Source of the DNA: Cetobacterium sp. 8H
GTDB lineage: Bacteria > Fusobacteriota > Fusobacteriia > Fusobacteriales > Fusobacteriaceae
Assembly: GCF_014250675.1 (NCBI RefSeq)
Contig: NZ_JACHTG010000004.1
Location: 682,001 to 746,000 of the forward strand
Length of the DNA stretch: 64,000 nucleotides
Reading direction: 5' to 3'
The notes under the pieces were generated by a model that was not told the origin of the DNA, did not search any database, and saw only the letters and a list, made by a program, of their open reading frames with translations. This document shows positions 40,422-48,702 of the stretch, piece after piece (positions within the stretch are counted from its first letter, which is position 1; each line of letters begins with the position of its first letter). The position numbers were made by a program, and so were the translations under genes.

Positions 40422-40453
40422 TTTCTGACTTGTTGCTTTCGCAACTTTCTGAC
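40422..40453 (-). promoter_or_regulatory. rRNA leader: boxB-like hairpin between direct repeats
   Basis: On the transcribed strand GTTGC-GAAA-GCAAC (40432-40445) is a 5-bp stem with a GAAA tetraloop, flanked by two copies of GTCAGAAA (40446-40453 and 40422-40429). It sits in the leader between promoter and 16S and recalls the boxB/boxA layout of rRNA antitermination leaders. No clear boxA was identified. Confidence 0.5.
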
Positions 40454-40517
40454 TATTTTCTCTATTCGGTTGTTAATGTCCTTCTGTTTGTTGTGCGGTT
40501 GTTCCCGCTACAAGAAG

Positions 40518-40546
40518 TATATTATCACAAATTTTACACTCTGTCA
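40518..40546 (-). promoter_or_regulatory. Strong rRNA operon promoter
   Basis: On minus, consensus TTGACA (40541-40546), 17 bases, TAATAT (40518-40523). The -35 box and part of the spacer lie inside the last codons of the Crp/Fnr-type gene, whose stop is at 40534-40536. The leader to 16S is about 140 bases. Confidence 0.88.
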
Positions 40547-41196
40547 ATGTTTTTTTTATTAATTTTAAAAATATTTTTTTTAATTCGAGTCAATATTCCT
40601 AGCTCAACATAATTTCCAATAACTCTAGATAATGAAGGTCTACTAACATTAAATATTTCTGACAATTCTTTAATTGAATGCTTAAATATAACTGTATCTC
40701 CTTGAGTATTTTCTAATATATAGTCTAATACTTTTTCTTTTATACTTTTTTTATTAAAATTTTTCCAAATTCTATTTGATAGAAATTGTGTTCTATTTGA
40801 AATTTCATCTAGAAAATTAACTAAAATTAAATTATTAAGTTTAAATAACTTCAAAAGATTTTTTTTATCAATATGTAAAATTAAAGTATTCTTTAAAGCT
40901 ATTAAATCCACAGGAATAATATTTTTTTCACCAAAAATAAAAGCAGATGCAATTATATCTCCATGTCTCAAATTTTCTATCTTTTGTATTTCTCCACTCT
41001 CTTTTAGCATTTCAGCACTTAATTCTCCATCTATAACAATATACATTCCATTTAACTCTTCTCCCCTAAATAAAAAAGAGTCATTTTTATTTAATTTTTC
41101 TATTTTAAAATTTATCTCTAATAATAGTTTTTCTATTTCATTTTGAGGTATATTTTTAAATATTTTGAATTTATTCAAATTTTTTAATTCATCCAT
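40534..41196 (-). CDS. Crp/Fnr-family transcriptional regulator without cysteines
   Basis: The 220-residue protein has an N-terminal cyclic-nucleotide-binding-type beta roll (about 10-125, with FLFRGEELNGMYIVIDGELSAEM in two blocks and LRHGDIIASAF) and a C-terminal winged helix with the recognition region SIKELSEIFNVSRPSLSRVIGNY (two blocks, about 165-195). There is no Cys in the whole protein, so it cannot bind an FNR-type Fe-S cluster; the Arg/Ser cAMP-contact motif of Crp is also not evident. It may sense another ligand, as do HcpR/DNR-type relatives. The gene ends inside the rRNA promoter and is divergent from aroE. Targets are unknown. Confidence 0.85.
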   Translation of the reverse strand: MDELKNLNKFKIFKNIPQNEIEKLLLEINFKIEKLNKNDSFLFRGEELNGMYIVIDGELSAEMLKESGEIQKIENLRHGDIIASAFIFGEKNIIPVDLIALKNTLILHIDKKNLLKLFKLNNLILVNFLDEISNRTQFLSNRIWKNFNKKSIKEKVLDYILENTQGDTVIFKHSIKELSEIFNVSRPSLSRVIGNYVELGILTRIKKNIFKINKKNIDRV

Positions 41197-41252
41197 TTTT
41201 CAATTACTCCTTCCCATTATTTTATATTATTATTATATCTTTAATAATATCA

Positions 41253-41281
41253 TTGTTTATTAAAAAAAATAATATTATAAT
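41253..41281 (+). promoter_or_regulatory. aroE promoter
   Basis: TTGTTT (41253-41258), 17 bases, TATAAT (41276-41281), directly ahead of AGAGGTG and the aroE ATG, leaving a very short leader. Confidence 0.6.
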
Positions 41282-41300
41282 TTAGAAAGAGGTGATTTTT

Positions 41301-42122
41301 ATGAAAAAATTTGGTATTTTAGGAAAAAATATTTCGTATACTTTTTCTCCCGTTCTACATAAAAATATTTTTAAAGTTTATAATATTGATGCTGAGTATA
41401 ATATTTATGATGTAAAAGAAAATGAGATTTCTGGTATCTTAAATAAAATAAAAACAAATGAAATTAATGGAATCAATGTTACTGTACCTTATAAAACAAC
41501 TATAATAAAATATTTAGACGAGCTATCTCCAGAGGCTAAGATTATGAATGCTGTTAATTGCATAAAGCTAGAAGATGGAAAGTTAAAAGGATATAACACG
41601 GATTATTTTGGTTTAATTGAAACATTTAAAAAAATGGGATTACTTTTAAAAAATAAAAAAGTGGTTATTCTAGGAAGTGGTGGAGCTGCTAAAGCTGTTA
41701 ACAGAGCTGTTTTAAATTTGGGTGGTATTCCTACTATAGTATCTAGAGATTTGGTTGAAGCTAGATTAGGATTTAAAGATATCTCTGTTATTTCATATAG
41801 TGATCTTTTGGAGACTTCAGGATTTTTACTTGTTAATGCTACCCCTATAGGTACTTTTCCAAATATTGAAAGCTCTCCTGTTGAAAGACGAGTTATTCAA
41901 AATTTTGACTTCGTATTAGATTTAATATATAATCCAAAAGAAACACTTTTTTTAAAGATTGCTAAACAATGTCTTAAAAAATTTGAAAATGGTTTTTATA
42001 TGTTAGTTTCACAAGGGGTAAAATCTGAAGAGATTTGGAATGACTTAACTCTTGATTATAGTTTGATATATGAAAATCTAATCACAGAAATTTATAATAA
42101 CCAGGAGGATTTTCAATCATGA
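41301..42122 (+). CDS. aroE: Shikimate dehydrogenase
   Basis: AroE reduces 3-dehydroshikimate to shikimate with NADPH. The ATG at 41301 follows GAGGTG; an upstream in-frame start overlaps that site. The 273 residues show the N-terminal substrate site (FGILGKNISYTFSPVLHKNIF in two blocks, INGINVTVPYKTTI with the catalytic Lys), NAVNCIKL, NTDYFGLIETF, the nucleotide loop VVILGSGGAAKAV, and the C-terminal GFYMLVSQG. Some other SDH-fold quinate/shikimate enzymes are similar. Its stop overlaps the next ATG (ATGA). Confidence 0.93.
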   Translation: MKKFGILGKNISYTFSPVLHKNIFKVYNIDAEYNIYDVKENEISGILNKIKTNEINGINVTVPYKTTIIKYLDELSPEAKIMNAVNCIKLEDGKLKGYNTDYFGLIETFKKMGLLLKNKKVVILGSGGAAKAVNRAVLNLGGIPTIVSRDLVEARLGFKDISVISYSDLLETSGFLLVNATPIGTFPNIESSPVERRVIQNFDFVLDLIYNPKETLFLKIAKQCLKKFENGFYMLVSQGVKSEEIWNDLTLDYSLIYENLITEIYNNQEDFQS

Positions 42123-42472
42123 AAAAAATTATTATTACCTGCCCTAAGTGCAAGAGTAAAATGAAAATTATGGATAAAGTTGCTAAATACAGATGTCCTA
42201 ACTGTAAAGAAATCTATAAATTCAATCATTTTAAAAAATTTATCAGAACAATTACAGGATTTTTTGAGGGAATATTTCAAACTTTTAAAGATATAAAACA
42301 AAATTTTATAACAAAGTATAGAAATACCAAAGCAACTTATAACTATATGAAGCAAATGAAACAAAATATGAAAAATAATCCAAATTGGTCAAATTACCAT
42401 AGAGAACAAGCCGAAGAGAAAAAAATGAAACAGGCTCAAAAACCTAAATTTTGGGACAAATTTAAAAAGTAA
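42119..42472 (+). CDS. Small zinc-ribbon protein
   Basis: 117 residues, starting with KKIIITCPKCKSKMKI and YRCPNCKEIYKF, a four-Cys zinc ribbon at about residues 8-32 like zinc-ribbon MJ0042-type domains. The remainder is strongly basic and rich in Lys, Gln, Asn and Met (KQMKQNMKNNPNW), probably helical and able to bind nucleic acid or a partner. The ATG overlaps the aroE stop, so the two are translationally coupled. I do not recognise a specific function. A bidirectional terminator follows directly. Confidence 0.7.
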   Translation: MKKIIITCPKCKSKMKIMDKVAKYRCPNCKEIYKFNHFKKFIRTITGFFEGIFQTFKDIKQNFITKYRNTKATYNYMKQMKQNMKNNPNWSNYHREQAEEKKMKQAQKPKFWDKFKK

Positions 42473-42504
42473 AAAAGAGATTGAAATACTCAATCTCTTT
42501 TTTT
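42472..42504. terminator. Bidirectional terminator between the zinc-ribbon gene and leuS
   Basis: AAAAAGAGATTG and CAATCTCTTTTT form a 12-bp stem with a 7-base loop and serve both converging genes. Confidence 0.9.
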
Positions 42505-42508
42505 GTAC

Positions 42509-45121
42509 TTATTTTACAACTATATTTACTATTTTCCCAGGAACAACAATTATCTTTACAACTGTTTGTCCTTCTATAAATTTCTTTACATTTTCTATTT
42601 CAAGAGCCTGTTTTTCTAAATCTTCTTTAGCAATATTTCTATCCACTTCTAAAGTTCCTCTTAATTTTCCATTTACTTGAACTGCTACAGCAATTTCATC
42701 AGCTATTGTCAATTCATCTCTATGCATTGGCCAAGCTTCAAAGAATAAATTACCTTGATTTCCCATCTCTTCCCATAATTCATCACAGAAATGAGGTGTA
42801 AATGGAGATAACATAATTACAACATTTACCATAGCCTCTCTAAATACCTTTCTTGATTCAGAAGTTTCTTTATCTGTTCCAAGTATTTGAGATCTAAAGT
42901 CTTGCATTTCATTTAATAGTTCCATTGTTGCTGCTATAGAAGTATTAAAATGATAATCTGCTTCTATTGAATCAGTTACTTTCTTTATTGTTTGATGTAG
43001 TTTTCTAACTAATGCTTTATCCTCTTTGCTTAGTTTTGAATAATCTATCTCATCTTTATTTGCTAAGTATTCCTTATTTTCAAGTACAAGTCTCCATACT
43101 TTATTTAAGAATCTAGCTGCTCCAGCAAGTCCATTTTCATTCCACTCTAATTCTCTTTCTGGTGGAGCCGCAAACATTATAAATAATCTTGTAGTATCAG
43201 CTCCATATTTAGTGATCATAATTTCTGGATCTACACCATTATTTTTAGATTTTGACATTTTTTCTATTTTTACTTGAAGTTCTTCCCCTGTTGTTTTTAA
43301 GAAAGCTTGAGTTCCTCTAACTTCAACCTCTTCTGCATACAAGAATCTATTCTCTGCAGCTGAATAGTATGATGGTCCTAAAACCATACCTTGAGTTAAC
43401 AGTCTTTTAAAAGGTTCGTTTGTTGATAAAAGACCTAAGTCTCTTAAAACTTTATGGAAGAATCTTGAATATAGCAAGTGCATTACTGCGTGCTCTATTC
43501 CTCCGATATATTGGTCTACAGGAGACCATCCATCAACTATCTCTTTTGCAAAAGGTAGTTGCGTATTCTTAGGATCACAATATCTTAAGAAATACCATGA
43601 TGAATCCACGAATGTGTCCATAGTATCTGTGTCTCTTCTAGCTTCTCCTCCACAACAAGGGCAAACAGCATGTTTAAAGCTTTCTGAAGTTTCAATTGGG
43701 TTACCATTTCCTGTAAATTCAACATCTGTTGGTAAAAGTACTGGAAGATTTTCATCTTTTTCCATTACAACTCCACACTTTTCACAATATAAAGCTGGAA
43801 TAGGTGTTCCCCAATATCTTTGTCTTGAAACTCCCCAATCTTTTAATCTATATTTTACTGTTCTTTCTCCGTAATTATTAGCTTCAACATATTCAGCTAT
43901 TTTTGTAACTGCATCTTTTGAAGATATACCGTTAAATTCAGAAGAGTTTGTCATTATACCTGTTCCTACAAAAGCATTTTCCATCTCTTCTGCAACAATT
44001 TTAATCTCTTCTTTTGTTTTTTTATCAACTGGATTTATAACAACCTTAATTGGTAATTCATATTTTTTTGCAAAAGCAAAGTCTCTGTCATCATGTGCTG
44101 GAACAGCCATTACAGCTCCTGTTCCATAGTTCATTAAAACGTAGTCTCCTATCCATAATGAAACCTCTTCACCATTAACTGGATTTATAACATGCCAACC
44201 TGTCTTAACTCCATTTTTTTCTTTTCCCTCAGCAGTTCTTTCAATCATATCAGTGTTTTTCATAGCTGAAACTGACTCTTTTAAAGCTGGGTTAGTTTTT
44301 AAAATTTCATCAACTAATGGATGTTCTGGAGCTATTACTGCATAAGTAACTCCGTATAATGTATCAACTCTTGTAGTAAACACTGGTAAATCTTGACCGT
44401 TTTCTACTATCTTAAAGTTTACTTCTGTTCCATAAGATTTTCCTATCCAGTTTTTCTGCATAGTTAAAACTTTTTCTGGCCACCCTTCTTTTAGCTCTTT
44501 GTGTCCTTCTAAAAGCTCATCAGCATAATCAGTTATTTTAAAGAACCACTGCTCTAAATCCTTTTGAATTACTGGAGTTTTCGAATGTCTCCAACACATT
44601 CCATCTTCTACTTGCTCATTTGCTAAAACAGTTTGACATTCAGGACACCAGTTTACAGTTGATTTCTTTTTGTAAACTAGTCCATTCTCATACATTTTTT
44701 TAAATATCCACTGATTCCACTTATAGTATTCAGGTGTATATGAGGCAATTTCTCTATCCCAATCATATGAAAGTCCCATCATTTTTAGTTGTCTATTCAT
44801 GTTGTCTATATTTGATTTTGTCCAAACAGCTGGATGTGCACCATTTTGTATTGCAGCATTTTCTGCCGGAAGTCCAAAAGAATCCCATCCCATAGGGTGA
44901 AGTACATTTAACCCTTTCATTCTTTTATATCTTGCGATAACATCTCCTATCGTATAGTTTCTTGCATGTCCTACATGAAGTTTTCCCGATGGATATGGTA
45001 ACATTTCTAAAACATAGTAGTTTTCTTTCCCTTCTACTTTATTTTCTGTTTTAAATAAATCTTCATTTTTCCATTTGTTTTGCCACTTTGCTTCAATTTC
45101 TCCAAAGTTGTACTCTCTCAT
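42509..45121 (-). CDS. leuS: Leucine-tRNA ligase
   Basis: LeuS charges tRNA-Leu. The 870-residue class I synthetase shows the HIGH motif as PYPSGKLHVGHARN (about 42-55), the Zn segment CPECQTVLANEQV, the CP1 editing domain (GVTYAVIAPEHPLV, VPAHDDRDFAFAKKY), a second four-Cys group (YCEKCGVVMEK and CPCCGGEARRDTDTMDTF), KMSKSKNNGVDP (about 625), and the anticodon-binding C-terminal domain. Length is normal. No T-box leader is present; the short upstream gap holds only a terminator and a likely extended -10. Confidence 0.98.
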   Translation of the reverse strand: MREYNFGEIEAKWQNKWKNEDLFKTENKVEGKENYYVLEMLPYPSGKLHVGHARNYTIGDVIARYKRMKGLNVLHPMGWDSFGLPAENAAIQNGAHPAVWTKSNIDNMNRQLKMMGLSYDWDREIASYTPEYYKWNQWIFKKMYENGLVYKKKSTVNWCPECQTVLANEQVEDGMCWRHSKTPVIQKDLEQWFFKITDYADELLEGHKELKEGWPEKVLTMQKNWIGKSYGTEVNFKIVENGQDLPVFTTRVDTLYGVTYAVIAPEHPLVDEILKTNPALKESVSAMKNTDMIERTAEGKEKNGVKTGWHVINPVNGEEVSLWIGDYVLMNYGTGAVMAVPAHDDRDFAFAKKYELPIKVVINPVDKKTKEEIKIVAEEMENAFVGTGIMTNSSEFNGISSKDAVTKIAEYVEANNYGERTVKYRLKDWGVSRQRYWGTPIPALYCEKCGVVMEKDENLPVLLPTDVEFTGNGNPIETSESFKHAVCPCCGGEARRDTDTMDTFVDSSWYFLRYCDPKNTQLPFAKEIVDGWSPVDQYIGGIEHAVMHLLYSRFFHKVLRDLGLLSTNEPFKRLLTQGMVLGPSYYSAAENRFLYAEEVEVRGTQAFLKTTGEELQVKIEKMSKSKNNGVDPEIMITKYGADTTRLFIMFAAPPERELEWNENGLAGAARFLNKVWRLVLENKEYLANKDEIDYSKLSKEDKALVRKLHQTIKKVTDSIEADYHFNTSIAATMELLNEMQDFRSQILGTDKETSESRKVFREAMVNVVIMLSPFTPHFCDELWEEMGNQGNLFFEAWPMHRDELTIADEIAVAVQVNGKLRGTLEVDRNIAKEDLEKQALEIENVKKFIEGQTVVKIIVVPGKIVNIVVK

Positions 45122-45155
45122 TTTTTCACCTCATTATCCTTATTTTTTATCTCAT

Positions 45156-45164
45156 AATATAGCA
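45156..45164 (-). promoter_or_regulatory. Possible leuS promoter (extended -10)
   Basis: On minus, TGCTATATT is an extended -10 element about 37 bases before leuS and immediately after the T-run of the rlmB terminator. No strong -35 is seen. Confidence 0.4.
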
Positions 45165-45190
45165 TAAAAAAACCTGTACTTCCACAGGTT
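45165..45190 (-). terminator. Terminator after rlmB
   Basis: AACCTGT/ACAGGTT stem (45171-45190) with a 6-base loop, followed on minus by T7. Confidence 0.85.
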
Positions 45191-45197
45191 TATTTAT

Positions 45198-45908
45198 TTA
45201 ATATAAGTTTTTTGCAATTTCTGAAAGGATTATTCCACCAGCTACAGAAACGTTTAAAGAGTTTATTTTTCCATGCATTGGAATTTTAACTAAAATATCA
45301 CAATTTTCTTTTACTTTCTTTCTAATTCCTTCTCCTTCACTTCCTAAAACTAAGGCTGTTTTGTTAGGGAATTTCTCTTCATAATAATACTTATTTCCTG
45401 ATCCTTCAGCTCCGTAAACCCAGAAATCTAATTTTTTTAATTTTTCTATTGCATCTGAGATATTTGTAACTCTTATTATATCAACATGTTCAATTGCTCC
45501 AGTCGATGTTTTTATAACTGTTTCATTTATCTTTACAGAGTTTCTTTCAGGAATGACTATTCCCTTTACTCCAAATATTTCAGCACTTCTTATTATTGCT
45601 CCGAAGTTTCTTGGATCTTGTACTCCATCTAAAATTAGTACTATCGATTTTTCGTCTCTTGCTATTTTTTCAATAAATTCTCCAAGCTCAACATAGTAAT
45701 CGTAATCATTAAGATAAGCAACAACACCTTGTGAATTTTCTTCTTTTTTAGTTGATGTAAAAATCTTTATATTTCTAGCCGATGCTAAAGCTTTTAATTT
45801 TCCAAGTTTCTCTTCTCTCATACCTTTAAATATCTCAATTTTCTCGATATTATTTGATTTGTTTTGTAATAACTCTATTACTGGATTTATCCCTATTACT
45901 TTTTCCAT
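45198..45908 (-). CDS. rlmB: TrmH-family 23S rRNA 2'-O-ribose methyltransferase RlmB-like
   Basis: 236 residues with an N-terminal substrate-binding domain (about 1-75, starting VIGINPVIELLQ) and a SPOUT methyltransferase domain: ILDGVQDPRNFGAIIRSAE (motif 1), VIKTSTGAIEHV, LVLGSEGEGIRKKVKENCD (motif 2) and SLNVSVAGGIILSEI (motif 3). These bind SAM in the trefoil knot. RlmB modifies G2251 in the 23S P-loop; related TrmH proteins modify other sites, so the exact target is inferred. It is 9 bases after murA. Confidence 0.9.
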   Translation of the reverse strand: MEKVIGINPVIELLQNKSNNIEKIEIFKGMREEKLGKLKALASARNIKIFTSTKKEENSQGVVAYLNDYDYYVELGEFIEKIARDEKSIVLILDGVQDPRNFGAIIRSAEIFGVKGIVIPERNSVKINETVIKTSTGAIEHVDIIRVTNISDAIEKLKKLDFWVYGAEGSGNKYYYEEKFPNKTALVLGSEGEGIRKKVKENCDILVKIPMHGKINSLNVSVAGGIILSEIAKNLY

Positions 45909-45917
45909 TTTTTCTCC

Positions 45918-47189
45918 TTATATTTCAACTTTTATTCTTTCTATATTTGCTCCAAGAGCTTTTAATTTTGTTTCTAAATTTTCATAACCTCTATCTACAT
46001 GATATATTCTATCTACTATAGTTTCTCCATCTGCCAATAATCCTGCTAGTATTAATGATGCTCCAGCTCTTAAATCACTCGCCATAACTTTTGCTGATGA
46101 GAAATTTTCTATACCATCTATTCTTGCTATATTTGAATCTGTAGATATATTAGCTCCCATTCTATTAAGTTCAGGTACATGCATAAATCTATTTTCAAAT
46201 ATTGTTTCTTTTATTTCACTTGTTCCCTTTACTAAGCACATTAAAGTCATCATCGGTGACTGTAAATCTGTTGGGAATCCTGGATGTGGCATAGTTGTAG
46301 CTTTTACTGGTTTAAGATCTTTTAATTTTGTCTTAGTTCTTAAAACTTCATTTTCTATTTCGAATTCAGCTCCCATCTCTTCTAACTTTGATATAAAGCT
46401 TTCTATATGATTTCTAACTACACCTTTTACTGTTATTGCTCCATCAAACATTAAAGATGCCACTATAAATGTTCCTGCAACTATTCTATCCGGAATGATT
46501 GAATACTCACATGGATATAACTTTTCTACACCTTCTATTTCAAGTCTTCCTGTCCCTATTCCAGAAATTTTTGCTCCCATTTTATTTAAAAAATTACAAA
46601 GATCATCTATTTCAGGCTCTCTAGCCGCATTTTCTATTATTGATTTACCTTTTGCTTTAACTGCTGCCATGATTACATTCTCAGTTGCCCCTACACTTGG
46701 AAAATCAAATATAATTTTTCCTCCAACTAGCTCTTCTGTTTCTCCTTCAACATAACCATGATCTATATTTATTTTAACGCCTAAAGCTTCAAACCCTTTT
46801 AAGTGTAGATCTACAGGTCTTGATCCTATAGCACATCCTCCCGGTAAAGAAACTCTGGCTTTTTTTTCATGTGCTAACATAGGTCCCATAACTAAAAATG
46901 AAGCTCTCATTTTTTTTACTAAATCATAAGATGCAACTAAAGACTTTAATCCATTATTAACAATCTTATATGAGTGCTCTCCTATTTTTTCAATCTCTAG
47001 CCCTAAGCTTTCTAAAAGTTGAACTAATGTTGATATATCTCTTAAGTTAGGAACATTATTTAAAATATAAGTACCTTTTTCTATTAAAGTTGCTACAAAT
47101 ATTGGTAGTGCCGCATTTTTTGCTCCTTCTACCGATAATTCACCTTCTATTTTATTTCCACCTATTATTCTGAACGCCTCTATACTCAC
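45918..47189 (-). CDS. murA: UDP-N-acetylglucosamine 1-carboxyvinyltransferase
   Basis: MurA makes the first committed step of peptidoglycan synthesis. The start is taken as GTG at 47189, with AAGGAGAGAT just ahead; the longer reading uses TTG and would overlap the previous gene through this ribosome site. The 423-residue protein has [21 protein letters not shown] (two blocks), the active-site Cys119 in [30 protein letters not shown] and [15 protein letters not shown]. With Cys rather than Asp at the active site, fosfomycin sensitivity is expected from this enzyme. Only one murA copy is in the window. Confidence 0.96.
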   Translation of the reverse strand: MSIEAFRIIGGNKIEGELSVEGAKNAALPIFVATLIEKGTYILNNVPNLRDISTLVQLLESLGLEIEKIGEHSYKIVNNGLKSLVASYDLVKKMRASFLVMGPMLAHEKKARVSLPGGCAIGSRPVDLHLKGFEALGVKINIDHGYVEGETEELVGGKIIFDFPSVGATENVIMAAVKAKGKSIIENAAREPEIDDLCNFLNKMGAKISGIGTGRLEIEGVEKLYPCEYSIIPDRIVAGTFIVASLMFDGAITVKGVVRNHIESFISKLEEMGAEFEIENEVLRTKTKLKDLKPVKATTMPHPGFPTDLQSPMMTLMCLVKGTSEIKETIFENRFMHVPELNRMGANISTDSNIARIDGIENFSSAKVMASDLRAGASLILAGLLADGETIVDRIYHVDRGYENLETKLKALGANIERIKVEI

Positions 47190-47190
47190 C

Positions 47191-47763
47191 TTATCTCTCC
47201 TTTTTATCAAATCTATCTATTGGACAAACTTTTCCAAATAACCTATCAAAAAAATTCATCTCTTCAAATTTATCTAAGTATTCTGGAAGTTTTTCTTTTA
47301 ATTCTTTATAATGTTCTGGACATATCTTCTGTCCTTCTGCATATATAAATCCTTCACTCAATCCTGCATCTGTGAAAACTTTTGTTGCACTTTCTACAAC
47401 AACATTTTTATCTTCATTATCTAAAGCTTCCTGTGAAACTACAACAAGACCTATTTTTCCTCTAAACGTTATATCATCAACTAATGTATATCTTAAACCT
47501 ATTTTTTCTGCCTCATCTATATAAGGTTTTATAGAGTCAAATTCTATATCTCTTCTAATTTTTAGAAGTACTGCTCTGGAGTCATTCATAGCTTCTTTTA
47601 TTTCATTATGAATAATATTTCTTTCTATTTCTTGCTTCTCCAATGCCGCAATTATATTTTCTTTAAATTCACCTAAATAATCTAATTTTTGACTTTGAAT
47701 CTTTATGAAGTGTATCTTTGCTTTTTCTCTTTCGTTTATTATATCATCAACCAAAACAATCAC
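47191..47763 (-). CDS. YueI/DUF1694-family protein
   Basis: The 190-residue cytoplasmic protein fits the DUF1694 (YueI) family: [18 protein letters not shown] near residues 30-47, a central [37 protein letters not shown] region in alpha/beta pattern, and [13 protein letters not shown]. The fold resembles ribosomal protein L7Ae-like nucleotide-binding proteins in outline, but the function is unknown. A C-terminal extension with two Cys (KICPEHYKE and GKVCPIDRF) goes beyond the usual domain. It precedes murA by only 1 base, so they are likely cotranscribed. Confidence 0.65.
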   Translation of the reverse strand: MIVLVDDIINEREKAKIHFIKIQSQKLDYLGEFKENIIAALEKQEIERNIIHNEIKEAMNDSRAVLLKIRRDIEFDSIKPYIDEAEKIGLRYTLVDDITFRGKIGLVVVSQEALDNEDKNVVVESATKVFTDAGLSEGFIYAEGQKICPEHYKELKEKLPEYLDKFEEMNFFDRLFGKVCPIDRFDKKER

Positions 47764-47790
47764 CTCTATAAAAATATATTTTTATTAATA

Positions 47791-47824
47791 ATTATAGCAT
47801 ATAAAAACAAAAAAGTGATATAAT
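47791..47824. promoter_or_regulatory. Divergent extended -10 promoters for the yueI-like gene and the 47857 gene
   Basis: TGC-TATAAT on minus (47791-47799) and TGA-TATAAT on plus (47816-47824) lie about 20 bases apart in a 93-base gap. Each is a perfect extended -10; -35 boxes are weak. The two promoters probably compete for polymerase. Confidence 0.5.
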
Positions 47825-47856
47825 TAAAATTATAACATTGATGTATTGGAGGTTTT

Positions 47857-48672
47857 ATGAGAGTTAAATTTTCTATACTTTTTTTTCTTTTTATCTCACT
47901 AGTTGTCCTTGGAAAAACTAACTTTATAACCGCTCATGGATTTGTTGCAGATAAAGAATTTCGTTTAGGAAACGCAACTGTTTCTTTTTATGATAGTACT
48001 AATCAGGTTAGAAGTGTTCAAACTGATATTAATGGTAATTTTAAAATTCAACTAAAAAAAAATAAATATAGAATTTCTGTTAAAAAAAATGGGTATACAT
48101 CACTTTTAGGAAGTGAATATTTTGTTGATTATATATTCAACGATCCCGAACCTTTAATTTTAAATATGACAAACAATAAAATAGCTGTTTATGGAAAAGT
48201 TTTTTCTGAAAATGGTAATTTTATAGAAGATGCTGATGTTAACGTTAAAATTAACGAAAGACTTGAAAATTTAAAAACAAATTCAAATGGTATTTTTGAA
48301 TTTAAAGGAGAAGTCGGTCTTATCTCAATTTTTGTAAATAAAACCGGATATTATGGTAATGGAACATCTTTATTAATACAAAATGAAAAATTTATAAATG
48401 ACATCTCTATAATTCTTCAAGAGAAAACTTTTTATATCTCTGGAGCTTTAGTTGATGGAAACAGCTTCCTAAAAAATTTAGAAATTCAACTTATTAATGC
48501 TTCTAATAACAAACTTATAAGCAGAGTAACTACAAATGATGATGGTCTTTTTGAATTTAGAAATATACGTTTTTATGATGAAGCATATTTTAAAATTTCG
48601 AGTATTAATTTCAGAAGTCAAAACTTTCCAATAAATAAAGATTTAAGACAATTTAATATTTTTATTAATTAA
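47857..48672 (+). CDS. Secreted protein of three carboxypeptidase-regulatory-like repeats
   Basis: A 271-residue protein with a signal peptide (about 1-19, hydrophobic core ILFFLFISLVVLG). The rest reads as three beta-sandwich units of about 80 residues (starting near 24, 110 and 195), each with the pattern G-x-V-D/S...ATVSFYD or ADVNVKI, then TDINGNFKIQL, TNSNGIFEFKG or TNDDGLFEFRN: the carboxypeptidase-regulatory-like (CarboxypepD_reg) signature. No catalytic domain is attached. It likely sits in the periplasm or at the cell surface as a structural or binding protein. It is monocistronic. A similar domain occurs in the secretin at 52480-54042; a link is speculative. Confidence 0.7.
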   Translation: MRVKFSILFFLFISLVVLGKTNFITAHGFVADKEFRLGNATVSFYDSTNQVRSVQTDINGNFKIQLKKNKYRISVKKNGYTSLLGSEYFVDYIFNDPEPLILNMTNNKIAVYGKVFSENGNFIEDADVNVKINERLENLKTNSNGIFEFKGEVGLISIFVNKTGYYGNGTSLLIQNEKFINDISIILQEKTFYISGALVDGNSFLKNLEIQLINASNNKLISRVTTNDDGLFEFRNIRFYDEAYFKISSINFRSQNFPINKDLRQFNIFIN

Positions 48673-48699
48673 AAAAGAGCTGAAAATTTCAGCTCTTTT
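48672..48699. terminator. Bidirectional terminator between the 47857 gene and pgi
   Basis: AAAAGAGCTGAAA and TTTCAGCTCTTTT form a 13-bp stem; it overlaps the last base of the plus gene and lies 3 bases past the pgi stop. Confidence 0.88.
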
Positions 48700-48702
48700 C
48701 TA

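Noticed and set aside
40534..41196. FNR-type oxygen sensor
   Set aside because: The translated protein contains no cysteine, so it cannot hold the [4Fe-4S] cluster.
47190..47210. TTG start for murA, seven codons upstream
   Set aside because: It would place the AAGGAGAGAT ribosome site inside the gene and overlap the previous gene; GTG at 47189 has correct spacing.
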